The translations under genes and the position numbers were made by a program. From Candidatus Binatia bacterium (GTDB taxonomy: Bacteria; Desulfobacterota; Binatia; Bin18), in contig OX638322.1 of the NCBI GenBank assembly GCA_951812575.1, positions 4,654,501 to 4,718,500 of the forward strand: DNA of 64,000 nt. Reading direction: 5' to 3'. Positions within the stretch are counted from its first letter, which is position 1, and every line of letters begins with the position of its first letter. This document shows positions 15,832-24,426 of this stretch, one piece after another. The notes under the pieces are model-generated. The model was not told the origin of the DNA. It worked only from the letters and a program-made list of their open reading frames with translations, and made no database searches.

Positions 15832-16815
15832 ATGCAGGATGTCAAGTTTGGCTTGTTCCTACCCACCGGTGACTTTGCCGCGGCGAAGCAGGTCGCGCTC
15901 CGTGCCGAGAACGACGGCTTTTATTCGGTGTCGCTCAACGATCACTTTTTTTCTCCGTTGGGCTCACCCCAGGTGCCGCAGTTGGAGTGCTTCACCACGC
16001 TGACCGCGGTTGCCGCCGTGACCAGCCGCATCCGTCTGACGCCCACGGTCACCGCTGCCTCGTTTCGTCCGCCCCCGCTGCTGGCCAAGATGACCTCCAC
16101 CCTGGACCAGGTCAGTAATGGGCGGCTGACCCTGGGCTTGGGAGCCGGCTGGCAGCAATCGGAATACGATGCCCACGGCTATGCCTATCCCTCCAACGCG
16201 GAACGTCTGGCCCAAATGGCCGAGGCCATCCAGGTGCTCAAAGCCATGTGGACCCAGGCAGAGCCGACGTTTCACGGCCAGTATTACACAATCGATAAGG
16301 CGTATAATAATCCGAGACCGGTGCAACAGCCCCGTCCGCCGCTCATGCTGGGCGGCTCGGGGAGCGGCCTGCTCAAAATCGCCGCGGCCGAAGCCGACAT
16401 CCTCAATATCATCCCGCCTATTTTTAACGGCAAGGACTTCGTGAACGACCCGGTCGCCACCGTCGCCTTCGACATGGCTCAACTCGAACGGCGGATTGGC
16501 ATGTTCCGTAAGTATGTCGGCGAGGCCGGCCGTGACCCGCAACACATTGAGCTGGGCGGCATGCTCATGCTGTGTGTGTCCGATACGGCCGACGATCCCG
16601 CGTTCGGTAAAATCGCGTCCCGCCTGGGCTTCCCCGATGTCGAAACGGCCCGTCGCTCACCGCTGCTCTGTATGGGGACCCCGGATGAGGTCAGACGTGA
16701 TCTCACCACGCGCATCGAAGACTTGGGCCTCACCTATTTCATTTTTATACCGACATCCAGGGATACGCAGACGCTTTTCGTCAAGAACGTCATGCCCGAG
16801 TTTATATCCCGCTAG
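15832..16815 (+). CDS. LLM class flavin-dependent oxidoreductase (F420-type length)
   Basis: 327 residues, AGAGGAGAG site upstream. Luciferase-like barrel: VKFGLFLPTGDFAAAKQ, SVSLNDHFFSP, the conserved VSNGRLTLGLGAGWQQSEYD, RPPLMLGGSGSGLLKIAA and ending LFVKNVMPEF. The GLGAGW-x-x-E-Y motif and length resemble F420-dependent members, but FMN cannot be excluded from sequence alone. Substrate unknown. It stands 18 bases before the CvfB-like gene and may be co-transcribed with it by chance. Confidence 0.85.
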   Translation: MQDVKFGLFLPTGDFAAAKQVALRAENDGFYSVSLNDHFFSPLGSPQVPQLECFTTLTAVAAVTSRIRLTPTVTAASFRPPPLLAKMTSTLDQVSNGRLTLGLGAGWQQSEYDAHGYAYPSNAERLAQMAEAIQVLKAMWTQAEPTFHGQYYTIDKAYNNPRPVQQPRPPLMLGGSGSGLLKIAAAEADILNIIPPIFNGKDFVNDPVATVAFDMAQLERRIGMFRKYVGEAGRDPQHIELGGMLMLCVSDTADDPAFGKIASRLGFPDVETARRSPLLCMGTPDEVRRDLTTRIEDLGLTYFIFIPTSRDTQTLFVKNVMPEFISR

Positions 16816-16833
16816 AGTGAGGGCTCTCCACAC

Positions 16834-17700
16834 ATGCCACACATCGGTACGTTGAATGAACTCCGGGTCGTTAGAGAAACCTACAGCGGAGTCTATCTCG
16901 ACGCTGGGGAACTTGGCGAAATACTGCTCCCCCAGCAATATGTTCCCACTCATTGTCGGACGGGCGACCGTCTGACCGTTTTTCTCTACACGGATTCCGA
17001 GGACCGTCCGATTGCCACCACGCAATCGCCGTTAGCCATGGTCGGCGACTTTGCGCGGCTCAAGGTCGTCGCCGAGACACCGGTCGGCGCTTTTCTCGAT
17101 TGGGGTTTGCCCAAGGATCTGCTGGTTCCCTTTCGAGAACAAAACACGCCGCTGAAAAAGGGACGCGCCTATATTGTCAGAGTCTATCTGGATGAGCGGA
17201 GTCAGCGTGTCGTCGCCTCGGCAAAACTCGATCGCTTTCTGTCCGATACCACAACCGATCTTCACGCCGGTCAGGAAGTTGAGCTTTTCGTCTGCACCCA
17301 GACGACGCTGGGCCGTAAGGTCATTATCAATCGGACACACTGGGGCCTGTTGCACTCCAGTGACATCTTTCAGCCGCTTCATAGCGGACACCGGCTGGCC
17401 GGCTTCGTCAAAACCGTGCGAGCGGACGGGAAGATTGACGTCTGTCTGCACAAGCCGGGATATGCAAAAGTCTCGGATATCAGCGCAATAATTCTGGACG
17501 CTCTGGAACAACACGGCGGACAGATTCCCGTTACCGACCGGAGTACCCCCGAGTCTATCCGGCAGTGGTTCGGGGTGAGCAAAAAGACCTATAAAAAAGC
17601 CCTGGGGGCGCTGTATAAGAAGAAATTAGTGATCCTGACGGATGCCCAGGTCAGCCTGAACCGGAACAGCCGGAAACAGACTGCGGTCACCGGGCCGTGA
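16834..17700 (+). CDS. S1-like RNA-binding protein, CvfB family
   Basis: 288 residues. Three S1-like OB domains in a row (GVYLDAGELGEILLPQQYVP; VGAFLDWGLPKDLLVPFREQ; the third weaker, GFVKTVRADGKIDVCLHKPG), then a C-terminal winged helix with TPESIRQWFGVSKKTYKKAL and GALYKKKLVILTD. This order defines CvfB/YitL proteins, RNA-binding regulators first tied to virulence gene expression in staphylococci. In other bacteria the target RNAs are unknown. Cytosolic. Confidence 0.88.
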   Translation: MPHIGTLNELRVVRETYSGVYLDAGELGEILLPQQYVPTHCRTGDRLTVFLYTDSEDRPIATTQSPLAMVGDFARLKVVAETPVGAFLDWGLPKDLLVPFREQNTPLKKGRAYIVRVYLDERSQRVVASAKLDRFLSDTTTDLHAGQEVELFVCTQTTLGRKVIINRTHWGLLHSSDIFQPLHSGHRLAGFVKTVRADGKIDVCLHKPGYAKVSDISAIILDALEQHGGQIPVTDRSTPESIRQWFGVSKKTYKKALGALYKKKLVILTDAQVSLNRNSRKQTAVTGP

Positions 17701-17717
17701 GGGCCGCTTTCTCCGGC

Positions 17718-18536
17718 CTAAGCGTTCTGCCGCTCAATCCGCTTGCGCAGCTTCTCCAGATAGGGTTGGACATCCGGCGCAAAGGCCCGGTGCTCGGACA
17801 GCTTGGTAAAATGCGCCAGCGCGCGTGGATATTCGGTTTCCGCACCAGCATGGAATATCAGGTCGAGGCCGTTGTCGGCTAATAATTTCTGCTGGGCCTT
17901 TTCGTCGGAGAACAACGCGATTTCCGCCACAAAGCAGATATCCGCCAGGGTGACAGTATCGCCAACCAGATAGTCCCGGTCTGGGGCAAGCCCCCGTTCA
18001 ATACCGGAAAGATAAATCCCAAAGGCGTCTTTCGCCCTGGCGTGAATATCCGCCGTCAGCTTGCCGCCCATTAAGGCCAGGAGATAAATCTGCGAGTCGC
18101 GCGCAAAGACCAGACTGGCGTCCAGAAAACTATCGATACGAGCGGCCGAATACGCATCCGTTCCATACGCCGGATAGGTCTCCTGCCCCAGACGCCCGAC
18201 CGCGCGCATGATGCTGTTGGATTCAAAAATCCCGGTCTTGCCGTCAGGGCTGAAGGCGGCTGGAACCGTCCCGAACGGGTGCGCTTCGAGAAAGGCGTCG
18301 GTCTTGAACAAGCGCCCGCTAAAACCGGCGCGGGCCTGCCGCTCCGTCTCCTGGGGAGCCGTTTTTTCTTCTTCGGTCAGCGGGCGGGCCTCAAAATCCC
18401 ACAGCCAGTGCTGCAAGTCGGGCGGGGCACTGCCCCGGATATCAATACGTATATCGCACAAACGAGCCGCAATGGTGGCCTTCCAAATGCGCGGGTTGGG
18501 CAGATAGGAAAAAATGCGGAGGTCAAAGTCTGGCAT
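17718..18536 (-). CDS. Glutathione S-transferase-like protein with long insert
   Basis: 272 residues. The N-terminal half begins as a GST thioredoxin domain (FDLRIFSYLPNPRIWKATIA), but an insert of roughly 30 charged residues follows before the cis-Pro and Ser contacts in HPFGTVPAAFSPDG and FESNSIMRAVGRL. The C-terminal helical domain holds LVGDTVTLADICFVAEIALF. The ESNSIMRAV and VTLADI motifs recall the GST-like domain of translation factor eEF1B-gamma, but a free-standing bacterial enzyme is more likely. The gene end faces the CvfB-like gene. Confidence 0.75.
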   Translation of the reverse strand: MPDFDLRIFSYLPNPRIWKATIAARLCDIRIDIRGSAPPDLQHWLWDFEARPLTEEEKTAPQETERQARAGFSGRLFKTDAFLEAHPFGTVPAAFSPDGKTGIFESNSIMRAVGRLGQETYPAYGTDAYSAARIDSFLDASLVFARDSQIYLLALMGGKLTADIHARAKDAFGIYLSGIERGLAPDRDYLVGDTVTLADICFVAEIALFSDEKAQQKLLADNGLDLIFHAGAETEYPRALAHFTKLSEHRAFAPDVQPYLEKLRKRIERQNA

Positions 18537-18605
18537 GGTGACTATCCTTTCCGAACGGAATATATCTCAGGCGAGAGAGCATAACAGAAGAGCTAGGCTG
18601 AGAAC

Positions 18606-19025
18606 ATGACAACACACATCCACAGCGAACAGCCGAGGTATGGCGACGGCGATGCCTCCTTTCAGGCTGCCGGCGGTGAGACGGGGATTCGGCGCTTAGT
18701 CGATGATTTTTACGAGTTGATGGAACAGTTGCCCGAGACCCAGGAAATTCGAGCCCTGCACCCGGCTGATCTCACCCAGTCCCGAGACAAACTGGCCCGG
18801 TTTTTATGCGGCTGGTTGGGCGGACCGCAGCGGTATCGTGAAAAATACGGCCCGATCAGGATTCCGAGCGCGCATGCCCATCTGCACATCGGGACGAAAC
18901 AGCGCGACGCCTGGCTGGCGTGTATGCACCAGGCGCTGGAGCAACAGCCGTACGCAGAAAGCTTCAAGGCGTATCTGATCGAACAGTTGGCTATTCCCGC
19001 GGAACGGTGTCGGACGCGGGATTAG
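18606..19025 (+). CDS. Group II truncated haemoglobin
   Basis: 139 residues. Group II 2-on-2 globin marks: FQAAGGETGIRRLVDDFYEL, LHPADLTQSRDKL, FLCGWLGGPQRYREKYG, the proximal His in SAHAHLHIG, and RDAWLACM with the distal-pocket Trp at G8. The family binds O2 or NO and often detoxifies nitric oxide or peroxides. The last four bases overlap the end of a convergent hypothetical gene. No ribosome site is obvious before ATG 18606. Confidence 0.9.
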   Translation: MTTHIHSEQPRYGDGDASFQAAGGETGIRRLVDDFYELMEQLPETQEIRALHPADLTQSRDKLARFLCGWLGGPQRYREKYGPIRIPSAHAHLHIGTKQRDAWLACMHQALEQQPYAESFKAYLIEQLAIPAERCRTRD

Positions 19026-19336
19026 GCCGTAGAGCCCTCGGCCCAGGGTTGACCAAGCCGCTCGACGACCGCGCGGGGGGAATACGGAGACGAGTAGAAA
19101 CCGACCTTGTAGCTCGATCCGGCAGCGACATCGCTCCGCTGGAGTTCGACCAGCACCATGTCGGCGGACGACACTTCTTGTGCGGGAAGGCCGGGATCAG
19201 GCGCGTGGTCGGTATAAAATCGATGGACGCCAATATCCAAAGGCCACTGGATACTCTCGAAAGGCCGCTCATAGGCCGGCTTGCCGCCGACGGCCATCAG
19301 CCGATTTTCCTGTCGGATAAACCACACTTTTGCCAT
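19022..19336 (-). CDS. Hypothetical protein, 104 aa
   Basis: Begins MAKVWFIRQENRLMAVGG behind GAGGAAAG. Soluble, with aromatic and acidic residues and no signal peptide, membrane helix or cysteine. It is placed 14 bases after the M24 peptidase stop on the same strand, so co-transcription with that gene is likely. The end overlaps the truncated haemoglobin by four bases. I do not recognise the family. Confidence 0.55.
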   Translation of the reverse strand: MAKVWFIRQENRLMAVGGKPAYERPFESIQWPLDIGVHRFYTDHAPDPGLPAQEVSSADMVLVELQRSDVAAGSSYKVGFYSSPYSPRAVVERLGQPWAEGSTA

Positions 19337-19350
19337 AGACTCATCTTTCC

Positions 19351-20523
19351 TCAGGTGAGAATAGGGATGACTTCCGTTTGGACCGGATCGCCGGTCACAA
19401 TCGCTTCATTCTCGGTGATATAGACGTCAACCTCACTGCGCACCCCGAAGTCGCCCGCTAGATAGATTCCGGGCTCGACCGAGAAGCAGGTATGAGGCAA
19501 CACCCGGCGCGTATCACGGGTCTCGACGCCATCCATATTTGCGCCGTTGCCGTGGACTTCCGTGCCGATAGAGTGGCCGGTGCGATGAAAGAACTGGTCG
19601 CCATAGCCGGCAGCGGTGATAACACTTCGGGAAGCAGCGTCAACTTCGTGACCGAAAAACGTCTGGCCGCCTGCCACCCGCGCTTCTACAAAGGCTACTG
19701 CGGCATCCCGTGCCGCACGAACGAGTTGAAATATCGCCTGATAGCGCTCGGGGACGACCTTGCCCATAAAGCCGGTCCAGGTGATATCGGCATACACCCC
19801 GTCCGGCTCTTTGGCCCAGAGATCAATCAACACAAAGTCACCGGGCCGAATCAACACCGTCTGCTCGGCCGTTGGCGTGTAGTGCGGGTCCGCGCTATGG
19901 GCGTTGGCCGCCACAACAGGCGGATGGTAGGTCGTCAGCCCAGCTTGGGCAAAACGGTCCAGGATGAATTGTTGCACCTGATATTCAGACAGCGGCGCAT
20001 TGTCTCGCAAATAACCAAAGGCGGCGTCAACCGTCTGGCGAACCACGGTGGCCGCACGGCGATGGCTGTGCCATTGCTCTCGGGTCCAGACCGCCTCAAA
20101 CCGCTGCACCAGGTCCGCAGACGAGACCACCTCAACCCCGAGCTGACGGATGGTTTCAATTGTGCCGGCGTCAACACGCGAGATGTACGGGATGGCGTTC
20201 CCCGGCGAATACTGCATGGCAACGCGCCGCCGATTGCGCAGCAGCTCGGTGAGGCGTTCTGCGTGCTGCTGCCAGGTGAAAAACGGCAGTTTTGGTCCGG
20301 GCAGGCTATCCAGACGATACGGCTCAATGCTGGAAACGAGTCCGACCGGCGCGCCCTCAGCCGGAATGAAATAATACCAACGTCGCGTCGACAGCTCTGT
20401 TTCATCGAGCCCGAGAATCCGGTAGGCGAGCGGGTCGCTGCCCCGAAAATCATAAAACAGCCACCCGTCGAGCGTCTCTTCTTGCAGTGCGTGCTGAATC
20501 TCACGCAGGCGGTCTGCGTCCAT
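19351..20523 (-). CDS. M24 family peptidase, Xaa-Pro aminopeptidase-like
   Basis: 390 residues, start behind GAGGAGGG. The pita-bread fold ligands are complete: Asp in LIDLWAKEPDG, Asp in YADITWTGFMG, His in FFHRTGHSIGTEVHG, Glu in CFSVEPGIY and Glu in VRSEVDVYITE. The N-terminal creatinase-like domain is present (WLFYDFRGSDPLAYRILGL). Such dinuclear metalloenzymes remove the residue before proline or hydrolyse related amide bonds. Creatinase-type activity is an alternative because the substrate pocket cannot be judged. Cytosolic. Confidence 0.88.
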   Translation of the reverse strand: MDADRLREIQHALQEETLDGWLFYDFRGSDPLAYRILGLDETELSTRRWYYFIPAEGAPVGLVSSIEPYRLDSLPGPKLPFFTWQQHAERLTELLRNRRRVAMQYSPGNAIPYISRVDAGTIETIRQLGVEVVSSADLVQRFEAVWTREQWHSHRRAATVVRQTVDAAFGYLRDNAPLSEYQVQQFILDRFAQAGLTTYHPPVVAANAHSADPHYTPTAEQTVLIRPGDFVLIDLWAKEPDGVYADITWTGFMGKVVPERYQAIFQLVRAARDAAVAFVEARVAGGQTFFGHEVDAASRSVITAAGYGDQFFHRTGHSIGTEVHGNGANMDGVETRDTRRVLPHTCFSVEPGIYLAGDFGVRSEVDVYITENEAIVTGDPVQTEVIPILT

Positions 20524-20587
20524 ACCCTCCTCGCTTGAGTTGCGGCCTATCTGACGAGATGGTAATACTAGCCGCTGGAGGTTGAGA

Positions 20588-20863
20588 ATGAAAGCAGGAA
20601 TTCATCCAGAAGCCTATCGGGAGGTCGTCTTTCAGGACACCGCTGCGAACTTCGCCTTCCTCACTCGGGCGTGCATCGAGACGGACGAAACAATCGAGTG
20701 GGAAGACGGCAAGACCTATCCGTTGTATAAGCTTGATATTTCGAGCGCGTCCCATCCGTTCTATACCGGGAAACAGCGCATTGTTGATACGGCAGGACGC
20801 GTTGAACGCTTCCGCCGGAGATATGGGTTGCAAGACCCGGAGAAGAAAGAAGAAGACGCCTAG
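20588..20863 (+). CDS. rpmE2: 50S ribosomal protein bL31, type B
   Basis: 91 residues, MKAGIHPEAYREVVFQDTAA, then TDETIEWEDGKTYPLYK and SSASHPFYTGKQRIVDTAGR, ending RRYGLQDPEKKEEDA. This is bL31 of the zinc-free (type B) kind: the CxxC residues of type A are absent. It sits on the large subunit near the central protuberance. GGAGG lies upstream of ATG 20588. It is followed by a hairpin and by prfA, a common neighbour. A type B bL31 in this slot suggests the cell tolerates low zinc. Confidence 0.95.
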   Translation: MKAGIHPEAYREVVFQDTAANFAFLTRACIETDETIEWEDGKTYPLYKLDISSASHPFYTGKQRIVDTAGRVERFRRRYGLQDPEKKEEDA

Positions 20864-20896
20864 CCTGCGTCGGCGGACGCAGAGCAAGACCGAGCG

Positions 20897-20921
20897 GAGG
20901 GGCGGTTTTCTACCGCCCCTC
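20897..20921 (+). terminator. Hairpin between rpmE2 and prfA
   Basis: Perfect 10-bp stem GAGGGGCGGT / ACCGCCCCTC with a five-base loop. There is no strong T-tract after it, so it may be an attenuating hairpin rather than a full terminator. Confidence 0.5.
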
Positions 20922-20959
20922 AGTGTATGTATCCCTTGCTATAGCTCCCGGTTACGATC

Positions 20960-22045
20960 ATGAGCGAAGCCGTTGCGTTGCACGAAAAACTCTCCGAGGT
21001 TGAGAAGCGTTACGAAGAAGTGGAAGGCACGCTAGGCCGTCCCGAGGTCGCCAGCGACGTCAAGGAGTATGCCAAGCTGGCCAAGGAGCATGCCTCTCTG
21101 GAAGAAGTCGTGACGTGCTTTCGGGAATGGCGCAAAGTCCATGAGGACCTTGAAGGCAGCAAAGCCCTGCTTGAAGATAGCGACCCGGACATGCGCGATC
21201 TGGCGCAAGAAGAGATCGAGGGCTTGAGCCAACGGGCCACCCAGCTTGAAGACCAACTCCACCTCTTGCTCCTTCCCACGGATCCGCTTGACGAGAAAAA
21301 CGTCATCCTTGAAATTCGGGCCGGTACCGGTGGCGAGGAAGCCAGTTTGTTTGCCGCTGACCTGTTTCGGATGTATTCGCATTACGCCGAACAGCGTAAC
21401 TGGCGTATGGACGTGCTGAGTTCAAGCCCAACCGGTCTGGGTGGATTTAAAGAAATCATCAGCATGGTGACAGGCAAAAATGCGTATAGCCGTCTCAAAT
21501 TCGAGGGCGGGGTGCATCGCGTCCAGCGGGTCCCCGAGACGGAAGCGTCGGGTCGGATTCATACCTCGGCCGTCACGGTGGCGGTCCTGCCTGAAGCGGA
21601 TGAGGTCGATATCGCCATTGACGAAAAAGAACTCCGTGTCGATGTTTTTCGATCCTCCGGTCCGGGCGGGCAGAGTGTCAACACCACGGATTCGGCCGTC
21701 CGTATTACGCATCTGCCGACCAACCTGGTGGTCTCCTGTCAGGATGAGAAGTCACAACACAAAAATAAAACCAAGGCGCTCAAAATCCTGCGTTCCCGAC
21801 TCCTCGAACGGGCACAGGAAGAACAACATGCTGAAATCACCGCTTCCAGACGAAGCATGGTCGGCTCGGGAGATCGATCCGAGCGGATACGAACCTATAA
21901 TTTCCCCCAATCGCGCATGACGGACCATCGGATCAATATGACGCTCCACACGCTTGAGCGTATTCTCGATGGCGAGCTCGACCCCGTCGTCGATGCTCTG
22001 ATCACTTCGCATCAAGCCGAAATGCTCCAAACCGAGGCCGGCTAA
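20960..22045 (+). CDS. prfA: Peptide chain release factor 1
   Basis: 361 residues. RF1 reads stop codons UAA and UAG and triggers release of the finished peptide. The catalytic GGQ lies in SSGPGGQSVNTTDSAVRI, methylated by the product of the next gene. The P-x-T codon-recognition tripeptide is PET, in RVQRVPETEASGRIHTSA. Domain 1 is a helical coiled region; the rest follows the family end to end. The gene is followed within 50 bases by prmC. Confidence 0.97.
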   Translation: MSEAVALHEKLSEVEKRYEEVEGTLGRPEVASDVKEYAKLAKEHASLEEVVTCFREWRKVHEDLEGSKALLEDSDPDMRDLAQEEIEGLSQRATQLEDQLHLLLLPTDPLDEKNVILEIRAGTGGEEASLFAADLFRMYSHYAEQRNWRMDVLSSSPTGLGGFKEIISMVTGKNAYSRLKFEGGVHRVQRVPETEASGRIHTSAVTVAVLPEADEVDIAIDEKELRVDVFRSSGPGGQSVNTTDSAVRITHLPTNLVVSCQDEKSQHKNKTKALKILRSRLLERAQEEQHAEITASRRSMVGSGDRSERIRTYNFPQSRMTDHRINMTLHTLERILDGELDPVVDALITSHQAEMLQTEAG

Positions 22046-22078
22046 ATCAGGTCCGGCGGGATTGTTTCCGGCACGGGA

Positions 22079-23092
22079 TTGCCCCCGGTGAAGAACACCC
22101 AGACTCTCCATACCCCGCTCGCGGTCCCTCCGCGTCTCCAGCCGGATTCCTTATCTCGCGTTGAGACGGTTGCCCAGCTCGTGGCCTGGGCTGAAAACAG
22201 GCTCAGGACAGCCGATATTGATACGTCTCGCCTGGACGCGGAAGTCCTGCTGGCGCATACGCTCCATATCAGCAGATCCTGCCTGTACACTCGGCTTCGA
22301 GAGATGGTTTCGGATTCTCAGAAGAATGACTTCCGGCGGTACGTGGTCCACCGTACTCAGCATGAGCCGGTTGCCTATATCACCGGCCGCCAGGAATTCT
22401 GGTCGCTGGAGTTTCAGGTCAACCCCTGCGTGCTTATTCCGCGTCCCGATACGGAGACCGTCGTTGAGACGGCTCTCCGTCTGCTGACAGCGGCTCGGAT
22501 AACCGCCCCGCGCATCCTCGATATTGGGACCGGCAGTGGCTGTATTGCCGTTACCCTCGCAACTGAATTGCCGCGTGCGCAGGTCTGGGCGGTCGATAGG
22601 ACGCACGCGATCCTGTCTATTGCTCAAAAGAATGCCCATACGCATCGGGTCGGTCACCGCATCACGTTTGCCTGCGGAGACCTGCTCGCCCCCGTGCCGC
22701 CTGGCCCACCATTTTTTGACCTGCTCGTGACCAATCCTCCGTATATTGACTCGCAGGTGCTCGACACGCTTCAGCCCGAGGTCCGAGCCTGGGAGCCGCG
22801 GGCCGCCCTGGACGGCGGGGCGGACGGTCTCGATTTTTACGGCCGCCTGTTGTACGACAGTCCAGACTACCTGCGGCCCGGCGGCTGGCTCGTCGCGGAA
22901 ATCGGGGAGGCACAAAAAGACGCCGTGGTACAGCTCGGACAAAAGGTGCAGCTTGGACAAAAGGGGCAGCTTGGACAAAAGGGGCGGCTCGGACAAACGC
23001 AGCGCCACCTGCGTTTCCGGACGTGCAGGCAAGACTATGCCGGTCGGGACCGTGTGGCCGTTTTCCAGAGGACCGCTGACGTTGAGCAGTAA
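22079..23092 (+). CDS. prmC: Peptide chain release factor N(5)-glutamine methyltransferase, with repeat insert
   Basis: 337 residues. The helical N-terminal domain (ETVAQLVAWAENRLR) is followed by the SAM domain ILDIGTGSGCIAVTLA and the glutamine-binding motif VTNPPYID. It methylates the Gln of GGQ in release factors. Between the last helix (EIGEAQKDAVV) and the final strand (GRDRVAVFQR) sit four near-identical six-residue units (QLGQKG type), coded by 18-nt tandem repeats, which relatives lack. No ATG is available: TTG 22079 or GTG 22088 must be the start, without a clear ribosome site, suggesting coupling to prfA. Confidence 0.93.
   Translation: MPPVKNTQTLHTPLAVPPRLQPDSLSRVETVAQLVAWAENRLRTADIDTSRLDAEVLLAHTLHISRSCLYTRLREMVSDSQKNDFRRYVVHRTQHEPVAYITGRQEFWSLEFQVNPCVLIPRPDTETVVETALRLLTAARITAPRILDIGTGSGCIAVTLATELPRAQVWAVDRTHAILSIAQKNAHTHRVGHRITFACGDLLAPVPPGPPFFDLLVTNPPYIDSQVLDTLQPEVRAWEPRAALDGGADGLDFYGRLLYDSPDYLRPGGWLVAEIGEAQKDAVVQLGQKVQLGQKGQLGQKGRLGQTQRHLRFRTCRQDYAGRDRVAVFQRTADVEQ
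22931..23002. repeat. 18-nt tandem repeat within prmC
   Basis: Four units start at 22931, 22949, 22967 and 22985: CAGCTCGGACAAAAGGTG, CAGCTTGGACAAAAGGGG twice, then a degenerate copy. Period 18 keeps the reading frame. Confidence 0.9.
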
Positions 23093-23157
23093 CGAGGGGT
23101 GAGGGAGCGGGACGGACGCTCATGTATTTTTCACGGACCTTCTTCGGAACTCTCTAA

Positions 23158-24426
23158 ATGGACACGATTCTCATCCAGGGCGGTATTCCCCTGCATGGGG
23201 AAGTGACGGTCAGCGGAGCGAAAAATGCCGCCTTACCGCTGCTCTTTGCCGCTCTTCTGACACAGGATGAATGCACCCTGCGCGGCGTACCGCGTCTGGT
23301 CGATATTCGGACCGCCCTGGGATTGCTGACCGAACTCGGGGTGCAGTCCGATTGGCTGAGTGCGGATGAGGTGGTACTCAACGCCAAGCGGGTCGATCAA
23401 TTTGAGGCGCCGTATGACTTGGTCAAGACCATGCGCGCCTCGTTTTTGGTGCTTGGACCGCTGTTGGCGCGCTTTGGTAGAGCCCGTGTCTCAACCCCGG
23501 GCGGCTGTGCCATTGGCACCCGTCCGGTCAATATTCATTTAGCGGGCTTACAGCAACTCGGCGCAGCCATACGTATTCGGCAGGGCTATGTCGAAGCGCG
23601 GGCCAGCCGGCTGACGGGCGCGCGGGTCACGCTCGATTTTCCCTCTGTCGGGGCGACAGAGAACCTTATGATGGCCGCTACCCTGGCCACAGGCATAACC
23701 GTCCTGGACAATGCCGCTCGTGAGCCCGAAATTGAAGACCTGGCAGCCATGCTTATTGCGATGGGTGCCCGTATTCATGGAGCGGGGAGCCGGACGATCG
23801 AGATTGAGGGCGTTGATGCCCTGCACGGCGTCAGCCACCGCGTTATTCCTGATCGTGTCGAGGCCGGGACCTTTCTTATCGCCGGCGCGATCACATCAGG
23901 CAACGTTCTGGTCCGAGGGGCTCGCGCCGATCATCTCGCCAGTTTTATGGATACTCTGCAACGCGCAGGCATCACTCTTACCCACGAGCCGGAAGGGATT
24001 CGGGTCCGGGGCAATGGGCGGCCGACCGGCGTTCAGCTCGACACCCGGCCCTACCCCGGTTTTCCAACCGATCTGCAAGCGCAAATGATGGCCCTGCTGA
24101 CCCTCGGCGAGCAGCAGAGCAGCATCACCGAAACCATTTTCGAGAATCGCTTCATGCACGCCCAAGAACTCGTCCGTTTAGGTGCAGACGTGTATGTCCA
24201 AGGCCATACCGCGACCATTCGGGGCGTTGCGTTTTTAAGCGGCGCATCCGTCATGGCGACCGACTTGCGGGCCAGCGTGTCGCTGATCCTGGCCGGACTC
24301 GCTGCCCGAGGCGAGACGGAGGTCTCTCGTATTTACCATCTTGATCGCGGCTATGAACACGTCGAAGCCAAGCTGTCCCGGCTCGGGGCGAAAATTCAGC
24401 GTCAGGCAGGCCGGCCCGTCCAATGA
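23158..24426 (+). CDS. murA: UDP-N-acetylglucosamine 1-carboxyvinyltransferase
   Basis: 422 residues. It transfers enolpyruvate from PEP to UDP-GlcNAc, the first committed step of peptidoglycan synthesis in the cytosol. Key residues: Lys22-Asn23 in VSGAKNAALPLL, the catalytic loop Cys in PGGCAIGTRPVNIHL (the residue alkylated by fosfomycin, so predicted sensitive), and FPTDLQAQMMALL with the Asp base. Length and order match the family. Its stop overlaps the hisD start (ATGA). In many genomes with this gene order hisG lies between murA and hisD. Here it is absent. Confidence 0.97.
   Translation: MDTILIQGGIPLHGEVTVSGAKNAALPLLFAALLTQDECTLRGVPRLVDIRTALGLLTELGVQSDWLSADEVVLNAKRVDQFEAPYDLVKTMRASFLVLGPLLARFGRARVSTPGGCAIGTRPVNIHLAGLQQLGAAIRIRQGYVEARASRLTGARVTLDFPSVGATENLMMAATLATGITVLDNAAREPEIEDLAAMLIAMGARIHGAGSRTIEIEGVDALHGVSHRVIPDRVEAGTFLIAGAITSGNVLVRGARADHLASFMDTLQRAGITLTHEPEGIRVRGNGRPTGVQLDTRPYPGFPTDLQAQMMALLTLGEQQSSITETIFENRFMHAQELVRLGADVYVQGHTATIRGVAFLSGASVMATDLRASVSLILAGLAARGETEVSRIYHLDRGYEHVEAKLSRLGAKIQRQAGRPVQ

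Noticed and set aside
19492..20538. Long plus-strand frame opposite the M24 peptidase
   Set aside because: The minus-strand gene has all five metal ligands in order. The plus frame has no recognisable domain.
22931..23002. Possible CRISPR-like repeats in prmC
   Set aside because: Units are directly adjacent with no spacers and keep the prmC frame.
22151..23032. 293-codon frame antisense to prmC
   Set aside because: PrmC motifs are clear on the plus strand.
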